Source: Porpolomopsis calyptriformis (Eukaryota > Basidiomycota > Agaricomycetes > Agaricales > Hygrophoraceae). Taken from it: 64,000 nucleotides of DNA. A model generated the notes under the pieces. The model was not told the origin of the DNA and ran no database searches. It saw only the letters and a program-made list of their open reading frames with translations. The translations under genes and the position numbers were made by a program. Numbering within the stretch: the first letter of the stretch is position 1; the number at the start of each line of letters is the position of its first letter. This document shows, piece by piece, positions 23,101 through 32,813 of this stretch. The DNA is taken from assembly GCA_951640195.1 (NCBI GenBank), contig OX621169.1:1054001-1118000 (forward strand). Direction: 5' to 3'.

Positions 23101-24146
23101 ACCTTGCAGCAAAAGGAAGACGAAGTGAAACGCGGACGTGTAGCAGTCGCATGGGACAAGTGGAGAGACCGTTTCAACGACGAGAAACTCCGTCCGATCG
23201 TGCGCATTCGATTATCTAACATTAATCAAAGAGTCTCTGATTCTGTTTATCCAGGAATGTGACGTTCTTATCCAAAGCCAAAACATCCTGTTGTTCCGTA
23301 CATTCGGGATTTGGCGTTCGAAGACAAAAGTACGCTGCTTGTACTATAAACTTATGTGCCTACTCACTCTTGTTTACACAGTCCCTACCCGCCATTCGTT
23401 TTCATGCCTCGAATCTCAAGACGAAGTTCTGGCAGAACTGGAGGGAAAGCATGCCTCGGGCTTTACAATTGAAGGAAGCCCGAGAAATGGATCGAAGGTC
23501 GACTCTGGGTAAGCCTTGACTAGACGTCAATGATTTACCTGTCAGCTCACTGGTCATCCAGCCAGGGTTCTTGATAAATGGGTCCAGACATACAGGACTA
23601 AGATTGCTTTGAAAGCTGTCGCGTAAGTTAGCTTCCATTCAATACTTAGATGGTGGTACTCATCCCTCTTATAGTCGGGCAAGATATCTTCGTCTTCCGG
23701 CCGCTACGCGGCCCACTACACCTTCCCGTCCAACACTTCCTCCACTCACGAATGCCTCCAAAGGTGTCTTTTCCCGGAAGGCTGCCATAGAAGAAAACTT
23801 GCGCAAATTAGAAGTCGGTTCGAGTCAATCCCGAGAATCACGACCAAATTCCGTACGCACGGGTGTGGAAGCTCCACTCGCTCCCAGACCACGATCCGAA
23901 GCTAGTCCACCCCACCAGCGCGAATACCCCAATTATAAAAAGCACGATCATAACCAAGCTCGTTCTGAATCGTCCTATGGAGTACCACGACCTAGGAGGA
24001 ACTCGAATTCGTCCACTCGGCTGCCTAGCTCGACCGGTGGTGATCCTTCTGGCAGAAGCCGGTTGTGGCTCGAACTTCAAGAGGTTCAGCGAAAATCGCG
24101 TGCCCCAATAGTCCATTCAAGATCCTCTAAATGGGAACCTCCCTGA
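20151..24146 (+). CDS. SFI1: Spindle-pole-body/centrosome half-bridge protein Sfi1
   Basis: Long helical scaffold whose repeats each bind a centrin (Cdc31), needed for spindle pole duplication. The N-terminal region (MFGFHPTRTSPPPKRVKPAA, LTREDVTILDAIIERA) is followed by a Ser/Pro-rich linker. After it come many copies of the Trp-centred Sfi1 repeat, for example YFQRWKERL, CWNDWQRTM, VLKVWRKR, AWATWVGRM, ALGTWRQVLATH, LLVWRIQLR, AWRVWTRKV, SLNRWTNRV, MFHHWLAASRV, AWDKWRDRF, TFGIWRSK, FWQNWRESM and VLDKWVQTYR. They are spaced roughly 25-35 residues apart and interrupted by about ten short introns. The C-terminal tail (about 23,700-24,146) is basic and disordered, ending SSKWEPP. Exact exon joins in 21,800-23,700 were not all resolved. 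Confidence 0.9.
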
Positions 24147-24233
24147 TCTGTTCTCCTAGTGGAGGATGTCCTGCATCGTATTTATTCGTTTATTTTATTT
24201 ACCAGTAACCACTTGAATGTATCAACACCTGCA

Positions 24234-24743
24234 ATGAAATTCGCATCTTTGCTGTCCGAGATAGCAAAACAACCAACTCAGGCCAGCGGCTACACCACCT
24301 CCACCATGACCAGCACGCCTTTGCCAACCACCCAGATTGACGGCAGCACATTCAACCTTGTCGGAGGTGATCAGTACAACTTCTATCCGCAAGGTGAGTT
24401 TGATGCCCTAGCGTTGAGCAGAGATCCTAATATCGTTGGGGCGGATACTTGTGTGGTTTGGATTAATGGATCAGCCGGGACTGGGAAATCGACGATTGAT
24501 TTCGAGGAGTGTAGCACACATGGTGTACTTGGCGCGAGCTTCCTCTGCTCCCGAAATGATGCGGATTGCAGCGTTTACCAGCTCAACGCTTTATTTGGAG
24601 CGGAGGACTGGCGTTATGGAATCAAATCCAGATATTTTGAAGGAGAGCGGTGGAACATCCCCCCCGTTTTCATAACAAAGGTTTCCGACGGTAACTCGGT
24701 TAAGAATTGCGGTAGTACTGCCATCCTACCCAATTCGCGATGA
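24234..24743 (+). pseudogene. Decayed NACHT (fungal NLR-like) NTPase fragment
   Basis: Basidiomycete NLR-like proteins typically carry a short N-terminal leader with a GGDQ-type box, then a NACHT domain. Here the reading has FNLVGGDQYNFYPQG, then VVWINGSAGTGKSTI with an intact P-loop (codons at 24468-24491), then THGVLGASFLCSRNDADCS, the usual sequence after Walker A. The segment that should follow (a helix, the NPDI row, Walker B) appears in a different frame (VMESNPDIL near 24,620), and the first frame stops at 24743. No Walker B, WD40, ankyrin or TPR region follows. This is best read as a truncated, frameshifted relict. The 337 bases up to 25080 show no recognised gene. Confidence 0.6.
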
Positions 24744-25080
24744 CAAATTGGGCGCCTGCTGGGATGATGAGTAAGGCAAAGTACTTGTAATGCTCGTCTT
24801 GGGCAAGAACATCCAAGACCTAGACGCCATCGGTAACTCAACCAACAAGAAGAATAATGTGGCGCACGTAGATGCCGGTCAATGGCAGAAATGCGCTGAA
24901 GAGCACTGCATAACTTGCGATGAAGAGGAAGAGAAAGGAGAGGACAAGGATGAGATGACCGCTGAGGTTCATGAACGTGAGAAATTGGTTCCCCATTCTG
25001 CCGCTGTGTTTGCATCGGACGTTGACAAAAAAAAATGCAGATTTGAAGCTGCCTTTTTCGACCGACATCTCTCATCGACC

Positions 25081-25680
25081 ATGAGCTCTCAATTACATCC
25101 ACAAGGAGACGAAGAGAATGGGTCTGTTTCTGTTTTCATGTCACCTTGGTGTGATCCTCATTTGCTACCCTTTTTTTTATTTCACCCATTCAGAAATTCC
25201 ATCAACTCAGGTTCAATCTCTCCACTACTTCCCGAGATTCCTTCCACGAATTTAGGGCTATCAATGGAGGTTGAGTTGTCGCTTGATTCCATCATGCCAT
25301 CTTCTGACCCCCAGTAAGTCCTGACCCAATATATCACCCAGTATCAACTCCCTCTGTCGTGATCAGAATGAATCAGGATGGTTCGCAGACTCCATAAGGT
25401 TCACAAACGGGCGAGCAATGTGATGAAGTTGGCGCAGGAGAATGAGAAGCTGAGAGCTGAGCTGAGGGGTATGAGCGAACGACTGGAGGCGGCAGAGCGG
25501 AAACGTCAGGAGATTGCAAGGAAACAGCAGCTTCAGGAGTTGCTGTGGCAGCAACAACAACTGCAACTGCAGCAGCAGCAGCAGCAACAACAGCAACAGC
25601 AACAGCAGGAAGTGGTCGAAGAGCAGGAAGATGAAGACCTTGATGAAGAGGAGGAATTTGGCCATGATCTTGATGATTAA
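25081..25680 (+). CDS. Hypothetical coiled-coil polyglutamine protein
   Basis: Not recognised as a known family. Splicing two introns gives a short protein beginning MSSQLHPQGDEENGNSINSG. It continues SMEVELSLDSIMPSSDPQ into a basic leucine-heptad helix (MVRRLHKVHKRASNVMKL, ENEKLRAELRGMSERLEAAE). A glutamine tract follows, then an acidic tail (VVEEQEDEDLDEEEEFG). The second acceptor is GAATCAG just before the exon beginning GATGGTTCGC, which keeps the coiled coil in frame. The basic-plus-heptad layout resembles a bZIP-like dimeriser but lacks the bZIP basic signature. It could be a regulator or simply a fast-evolving orphan next to the NACHT relict. Confidence 0.55.
25549..25608 (+). repeat. 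CAG/CAA repeat encoding polyglutamine
   Basis: Sixty bases of almost uninterrupted CAG/CAA codons, with two CTG codons, inside the hypothetical coiled-coil gene. The codon mixing suggests an older, partly stabilised tract. Confidence 0.9.
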
Positions 25681-25871
25681 TTCATAACCGTGTATTTTTT
25701 TTGTATCCTTTCCTCCCATCGTTCACGTTTCAAATCTTTGATTTCAGTCGTCTACCTCAGATTACCCTTTAGGTGTCGTTAGAGCGAGCCCTTCCTTGCA
25801 ATCTGATCCGATCACGGTACTGTTGCGCCTCGCCCATTAATAAACCTGAATTTTAGCCTTCGACATAGAGA

Positions 25872-27477
25872 ATGTCTTCTGAACGGCTGAGAGACAGCAA
25901 TTACTTCAATGTCCTCTTCATCGGCGCAGGCAACGTCATGTTTGGTTCGATTCAATTTACTCTCGTCAACTAGAAACCTCATCATCGTCCAGGATCCGAC
26001 GAAGGTCCTTGGAATCATTCCATTCGTCTCGAAAAGTGAGTCTGTCTCGTCGAATACACTCCCATAAACCAATCTGGCCCTCAGAAAACTAGGTTCCCGT
26101 CTCAAAGTTGTAGCGGTCGTCGACCCCGATGTCGATCGCGTGCATGCCACCCTCAGGCAGAAACGCTTCTCCATCGCTGTCTCGTCCTATCAAGACACCC
26201 GTGTCTTCAAGACCATGGAAGAACTCACGCAAGGTATGTCCCCCGTGGTCACCCCCCGGGCTGTCATCGTCGGTAGCCCGCCGAGGTTCCGTGGCACGAC
26301 ACAGTCAGGGCGGGACATCGAAATGCAGATCCTCAAGCTCTTTCCTGGTGCCGCGATATTCATCGAGAAGCCGGTCACGACAGGTCCGAGCGCGGAAATT
26401 GATGACATTCGCAAGGTAGCTAGACACATTTCCAACTCGAACGTGGTTTGCTCCGTCGGGTGAGTGTCTAACGTCCGCCTTAACAAAGGATTGTTGAACC
26501 CAAAGCTTCCAGATACATGTTACGTTACCTCCAGGCTGTCCAAATTATGAAACAGATCCTTCAGGAGAATAACCTCACTGTCATGTGCACAATTTCTCGT
26601 TACGCTTGTGCCTACGAATCCATCGCAAAACCCGATTGGTGGGACAAATCCAAGAGGTAGTCGTAACACTGCCTTTGATGTTTATTAGAAACATATATTC
26701 TTCCAAGTGCTGGCCCGATCATCGAACAGGGAACCCACTTCTGCGATCTTTCGCGTTATTTTGGTGGCGAAGTGGACATGACCACCATCACTGCACTCTC
26801 TCTCGAGTGGGACGAGGATGCGGGCCTGCTTGCGAAAATGCCAATAAATGAAAGTCAACTCGCGCCGGACAACAGAATTCCTCGTGTTACTGCTGCTACA
26901 TGGTATGCAAACCTATTTTCTGAGATACCGAATTCACTTATCATTGTCGATGCAGGAAATACCACAGTGGCGCAGTCGGAAGCTTCACGCATCTTGTCGC
27001 GTTGCAGGGAACAGACTATAGCTGCGAACTCGAGGTCTTTGCCGATGGCTACTTGCTCAAGTCCGTCTCCCCTCGCTGTCCTGACTGAATGACTGACTCG
27101 TCACAGACTCGTAAACCCCTACGTCCTACCCAGGCTGTATGTTCGCAAACCAGGAGATGACCAAGAACACGCCATCACCCTCCCAAATGATGATCCCTTC
27201 TTCACCGAGGTATGCGCGTGGGGGATGAATTATCAGCTTCTTATTCGTTTACATAATCGCAGATCTCGAATTTCATCGATGTCATCGAGGGGTCTTCTGT
27301 AGAAACTCCCCAGATTCTTAGTTCGTACGAAGGCATGTTTCCCGTCACATAGGCTTTCATTTTATGTCATTGATGCTTTTGTACCTGGCAGATGCGTGCC
27401 GATCATACGAACTCACTTGGGCAATCCGTGAGGCCAGCGAGAGATCCCGTAGGAAGCAACAAGCTGGTATTGTTTGA
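25872..27477 (+). CDS. Gfo/Idh/MocA-family NAD(P)-dependent oxidoreductase
   Basis: Predicted dehydrogenase of unknown substrate. The start MSSERLRDSNYFNVLFIGAG leads to the Rossmann GxGxxG-like GAGNVMFG, split by an intron. Next come SDEGPWNHSIRLE, KLGSRLKVVAVVDPDVDRVH, PRAVIVGSPPRFRGT and IFIEKPVTTGPSAEID, the conserved EKP of the family. After an intron, YMLRYLQAVQIMKQILQENN and a second-domain block PIIEQGTHFCDLSRYFGGEV follow, with the HFCD position typical of the active-site/catalytic loop. The end is TWAIREASERSRRKQQAGIV. Short introns after FADGYLLK, FFTE and SSYE were placed by eye. It is convergent with HNT3. Confidence 0.88.
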
Positions 27478-27560
27478 TCCTGTATTCTACATGTACAAGA
27501 CAGTCTACAATATTTGTGAGCGAAAATGAGATTAGAATGCTCGAATGCGCAGCGTACGGT

Positions 27561-28400
27561 TCAACCTGGAGACTTGACATCGCTGGTTGTATCTTCATCT
27601 CCCCCTTCTGGTTGGTTCACTGACTTTTTCGGCTTGACTTTAGCCATCCTTTCCTTTTCCCATTCAGCTTGTAAATGGGCCTTCAGAGTTGGCACATTCT
27701 TCATGGCCTGGCCGCATCGCCAACACCAAAGATCCTCCTTGAGAAGGGTGTCATACTGGCTTCGCTTGAGATCTGAGATCTGAAATTTGAGGATAATTAG
27801 GATGGGGATCAGCAACCAAAGATGATGAGCACACGCACAGCTTCATAAAACGACGGCTCGGCTTCAAACCATTCAAGAACGTCGTCGAGGTGGAGAAAGA
27901 ATCCAATTTTGGGATGGAACGAATTGTTATGCTTTTTGCTTTTCAACGCCGGCGAGCACAGATCATTCGAAATGACGTGTAAATGAAGATACCTAGATGT
28001 AATTGTATCTAGTCAGGTTCTGGTTAGACGAGTCCTGGTGGCAGGAAACCCACTCTAATGAAGGCACAGCATGGAATCCTACCCAGATGTCCCACTTGAA
28101 CCCATACCTGGACATCATCTCATCTTGTACCATCTTTTTGACCGTGTTGGCGTCTTCGCGTAGGCGAAAGAGAACTTCCTTGGCGCGCGCCTTGTCGGAT
28201 TTTAGCAATGTCCGTAAACTGATTAGATCGGATACCGAGCATGGCGGAAGAGGACGCGGTAGGATGAGGAAGTGGAAGATCGATTTAGGGTATGCGTCAA
28301 AGATGGTGAGGGAGGTTGGAGAGTGGGTAAGGAGGACTGATGCTGGTAGACTTTCGGGTTTCGTTTGGGCGAGCTTCCGCAGGATGGTGAGGTTGGCCAT
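27561..28400 (-). CDS. HNT3: Aprataxin-like DNA adenylate hydrolase (HIT domain plus zinc finger)
   Basis: Removes AMP from abortive DNA ligation intermediates. The HIT domain is seen in IFDAYPKSIFHFLILPRPLP and, after an intron, in HLHVISNDLCSPALKSKKHN, containing the histidine triad row HLHVIS. NSFHPKIGFFLHLDDVLEWF follows. The C-terminal C2H2-type finger reads LWCWRCGQAMKNVPTLKAHL with Cys-x2-Cys and a downstream His. The tail is acidic. The order HIT then finger is that of yeast Hnt3 and the catalytic core of human APTX; the N-terminal FHA domain of APTX is absent, as in yeast. The ATG is at 28398-28400, 100 bases after the next gene's stop. Confidence 0.92.
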
Positions 28401-28500
28401 GTGTGAGCGAGAAACATGACTCGATCATGACTCAATCAGCTACTGGATGATATTCATTTACATTTAGTACAACAACAAAGATTCCTTTTTATGCCCTTTT

Positions 28501-31277
28501 TCATTCAGTCCAACTTCCCAATACACTCTGTGCAGCTCCTGCCAACAAGCCTTCTCTCCCTGTAAGCCCCTTGCCCTTTTCCACCAGGTCTCGCAAGGCG
28601 GGTTCAGTAGCATCCTTGATCTTCACCAGCTGCAATCCCGCGGCATTCTTCCCTACTTGAACCAATAGCGAGCAGACATTCACACGAACTTCTACCGGGA
28701 TGTTGGAACCAGTATCAACATTTTTCAAGACCGCGACGAGCATATCGAGAGCACAGCGCGATCGTGAGAATGGAGGGATCCGCGTGGTTGGGGACGTGAC
28801 AACCGGGGAACTGCTTGACGATGCGGAGGCTGAAGGGTAGTTACCTGGCCCAGCCTCCGCGGGCAGCGGAGCGGTGATTGCATTTAGAACAAGCGGGACT
28901 GGATGTGATATAACATTTTCAGTTGGTTTAGCCAAGTTTGTAGTCAATCCAGACTTGCCTCCCTCCTTATGTGTGGTCAACAAACTCAACGCCACGATCC
29001 CTTCGTTGATCAATAAAGGATACTTCCCGCTTCGGCTAACAAGGCTCGCCAAGGCCAAGACATAATCTGGTTTGAGCACGACTTCCATCGTCTCCTTTCT
29101 TTTCTTTTCTGTGTCCTGGAGCTTCCCATGCTCCATAGCCTCCGAAGAAGACGAAGAAGGGGAGGTGGGCGTGCTAGGAACCACATGACTGGACCAGAGG
29201 GATTTAATAACGTTGACGAGTACGCGCGTGCCTTCGCTTTTAATAGGAACCGAATCTGAAGACTGAACAAGAGCGAGGAGTTGCGACAGTCCATCGTTGG
29301 CGGACTCTTGGTTTGCCGAAGGAAACACCAAAGCGAATGTGCTTTCCACTAGATAGGTACCGAGGGCTAGAATTAGCGATAGATTATAAAGGAACGTTGG
29401 TCTGGACCCACCACTCGCATTACACATGTGCTTCACAACCCCAATCGCGCCGATTTGGACTACCTCCGCCATGGCGTCAGCTCTCGGGTCCCATATGCCG
29501 CTAGCGGTAATGCGCTGCACGATGCCCGCTTGATTCAGTGGCGCATGAATGGCCGGTGATTGAGACGATTGAGCGAGGTGTTTGAGAAGACCGATGATGC
29601 CGTGCTTCAGTTTGACGTCGGTTGATGGTGAGAGGAGATGACGAGATGACAGTGTGGTGGCGAGGCTGTGTGGTGGCGAAAGAAGGGTCAACGCGTGCTT
29701 TTCTGATAGTATCCCGTTTGATTAATGAGGCGGCCGGCTATAAAAGCTAATAGGGGAAACGTACCTCTCCTGGACAAGTTTCCCAAGGAAAGACTAGCGC
29801 AGATAACTAGATCGTCTCTATCTTGCTCGTCTACATCCATAGCTGAATCCTTGTCCTTCTCAGCAACGTATGCTTTAATCCACTCCACCATCTTGCATAC
29901 AAATTCACCACCGGGGTTCTCCTCGCAATCATCCCACAGAACATCTTCGTTTTTTTCTTCTCCTGCCACCTCCACCACTGCTTTGATTACGGCTGCCTTG
30001 CAAATGCCAAATGACTTCTCCCTCCTCTTTCTCTCCGACTCCTCGGTCCCATCCCCGTACCAAAGTGGGTGGTGATCGCCTTTTTCAATAAAATCCAGGA
30101 TACTACTGAGACAAGCGACACCCCCGTGCTCTGCGGGGAAATTGAACCCGCGAGCGAGTGAAAGGCGGACGTCCTCAACATCAAGAGAAAGCGACTCAAT
30201 AAGCATACAAGATTCTTCGAGAATGTCAAAGTCGGTTTGCAACAGGGAAAGGCGCAGGGGCGAATCAAGAGCGAAGAACGAATCGGAAGGAGGTTTCGGG
30301 TATGGTGGGATAAAGGCGAGAAGCGGGGAAATGATGGCGGGGAGAATATCGGGCCCGAAAATTTGGCGTGCTGTCAGAGGGAAAAAAAGTTCGGGAGCCG
30401 TATATATATCCATGATCGAACAAACTCACAGTCATCTTTCACATCCTTAAGCTCTGAGATTGTTCTCCAAGCCCAGTTTGAGAGTCCACAGCGCAAAGTC
30501 CACAATTCCACTATAGCGTCCTCATTCATGGAGTCACCAGATTGTGATAGCCAGGATCCGGGGGGGTAGACCGCGGTTGACAGCTTCAAGATCGTTGAAG
30601 CGGCCTCTAACGATATAAGGCGAAACTTGACAGCATCTAGTAAATGTGTGAGGGATTTTTCTTGTGATCGAGGTATTGGACACACCGAAGCCAATACTAG
30701 CATTCAGGAGGACCCCGATCGCTGTTCTGATAACCTTAAGGTGTGGGATGGAGAGTGGGAGAGGTATTGGTGGACGATCTGGAACGAGGGATTCAGAATA
30801 TCCTTCTAGAAGCAAGACGATGGCTTGGGGGAGGCCGGCTTCAAGAAGATGTCCACGGTTGCCATCTGCGATTCAAGTCTGCAAAGTGGTCGGCAAGGGC
30901 TGATGAAGCCACTGCTTACCATGATCCATGCACAAATTTGCCGCAACGCGGAATATTTCGAACACAACCGCCGCATGAGGGGTGTCTGGGATTGTAGCGC
31001 CGTTTAGTGCGAGTTTCAGCAATGAGGTGAGTGTTTGGGGGAGGGTAGAGTTCCCAAGAGTGGTGTGATTGTCGTCTGATAAGATACCAAAGTCAACAAG
31101 GGGATAAGCCACGATATTTAATTCAGGCTAACCAGAATTGTCTTTGACCCGGAGAAGATTTGCAAGACGCTGAGAAGTCAGTTCCACGTCCTGCCAGATT
31201 TCATTGGAATTGTTAGCGGGAAGTTGAGAGAGAAGCTCGCTCAGACGACGAGCAAGATTGATGGCGTTGTCAGTCAT
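28501..31277 (-). CDS. Armadillo-repeat protein resembling SmgGDS/RAP1GDS1
   Basis: Helical-repeat protein, similar in layout to Rap1 GTPase-GDP dissociation stimulator. The N-terminus MTDNAINLARRLSELLSQ leads to repeats such as LGNSTLPQTLTSLLKLALN, PHAAVVFEIFRVAANLCMDH, EESCMLIESLSLDVEDVRLS, LVICASLSLGNLSRR, VKLKHGIIGLLKHLAQ, VQIGAIGVVKHMCN and LINEGIVALSLLTTHKEGG. The end is LLAGAAQSVLGSWTE. The YSPDxxLxxxASLxLGNLxR-like row is a strong hallmark of the SmgGDS group. Several introns interrupt 29,350-31,150. The molecular partner in fungi is not established here and is inferred from family resemblance. Confidence 0.75.
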
Positions 31278-31463
31278 ATCTCATGGAGTTTGGGACGGAG
31301 ATGAACAAGTCTGTTTCGACTACGATCAAGGACAAGGTGGCAAATGAAGGAACGCAAGCTCAGCGCAGTGGTGGAAGGAGTCGGAAGCGCTAACTCGCAG
31401 ACGCGTCCATCAGATTGACTCGGACTGGAAGTAACCTTATCAGATTAGATTCCGCGTGCAAGC

Positions 31464-32600
31464 ATGCCATCATCCAAAAGGTCTAAAGCCAGAAAGAAAC
31501 CTTTGCCTGCTTCGGAACCTACACCTAGCCCTGGAGGCGACGACGACCTCGTGGATGACCTGATTGCTCAACTAGACTCTCTCAAGACCGACCAAGCTGG
31601 ATCTGCTGCTGCGCCCAACAGCGCTGCCGCCGATAAGCCCCCCCACTCATCTGAATCCACTCAGAAACAGGGTGCAAAGAACAGGTTCAAAGCCCGGCAG
31701 GTATGTCTGCCCAAACGAGATGAGAACGACTCCACTCATTCACGTTATCCACTGAGAAGGCAAGAAAAGCCGCTAATTTGGCGCAAACTTATGCCCCGTC
31801 AGACCCAGAGGCTGACCGAAGACTGAAACGAGACGCCGAGGTAGAAGAACAGACCCTCAATCGCATTTGTAAAAACCTGGACTTGCAGATCCATCAAGTC
31901 AGTCGCATCCGTGTTTCTTGTTCGACTCTGATTTCCTACTTCTACCCCGTAGATTAAACCAGATGGCCACTGTCTCTTCGCCGCCGTCGCCGACCAGCTC
32001 TCTCTCCTATCCATCCTACCAACCCACGAAGCCAACCCCCAGACGGCCCGGCTTGCTGCGGCATCTTACATCTCGTCTCATGAGCCAGACTTCCTCCCAT
32101 TTCTCCCATCTGATGGCGAGGATGGTGAAAATGATGGGCTTATGAGTCCGCTCCAGTTCCAGAAATACTGCCTAAATATTCGAGACACCGGCCAATGGGG
32201 TGGCGAACCTGAAATTCTCGCCCTGAGTCGGGCATACAACGTCCCCATACATGTGGTACAACACGCGAAACCCACCGTGGTGAGGTATAGTCCCACAGAA
32301 ACTCTTGGCGAATCGGATCAGCGGAATAGAAATGCGGTATGGGTAAGTTATCACCGGAAGCTGTTTGGTCTTGGGGAGGTCTGTCGGTTTGCTCCTACAT
32401 TTTTTGAACATGGCCAAAACATTATCTCCTTGCAGCATTATAACTCATTAAGACCCTCCAAAACCACAAACTCACTCTTCTGGAATCATGTCCGCAGTGA
32501 TGGAACCGCGTCGAAAGGCACAATAGAGAATGACGATAGAACCCTGGTCGGTATAGATTTAGATTTCGAAGATCCCACTACTCATCCTGATGCGTCATAA
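31464..32600 (+). CDS. OTU2: OTU-family deubiquitinase (OTU2/OTUD6B)
   Basis: Cysteine protease that in yeast and human trims ubiquitin on 40S ribosomes. Its N-terminus is a basic and coiled segment (MPSSKRSKARKKPLPAS, LIAQLDSLKTD, KNRFKARQ). After two introns it has IKPDGHCLFAAVADQLSLL, giving the catalytic Asp and Cys of the OTU fold. Next come ARLAAASYISSHEPDFLPFL, SPLQFQKYCLNIRDTGQWGG, PEILALSRAYNVPIHVVQH, and after another intron HYNSLRP with the catalytic His. The placement of D-x2-C and His and the WGGxxEIxALSxxxxxPIxV row match OTUD6. It is divergent from the SmgGDS-like gene, with a 186-base gap. Confidence 0.93.
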
Positions 32601-32813
32601 TGAATTCCGTTGCTACCCATTGTGTCTTTGCAAATTTTTGAACTGGACAATAGTAAGCGGAGGAAATCCTCCCTGAATAAATTTGATAAAAGTCCTAAGA
32701 GGTTCCATTCGTAGAACATCAGGGAGATTTATCTAAGAGTATCGTGAAAGGTCATCTGGTACAATATGCTAATGAGGGCTCTTCGTGAGGAGAACCTATA
32801 GAATATTAAAATA

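Noticed and set aside
25130..25190. T-rich stretch near 25170 as a promoter element
   Set aside because: It is the polypyrimidine part of the first intron of the coiled-coil gene, ending at the CAG acceptor.
24790..25317. 175-codon ORF between the NACHT relict and the polyQ gene
   Set aside because: It reads through a splice donor and into introns of the coiled-coil gene, and the first half lacks homology; no separate gene is supported.
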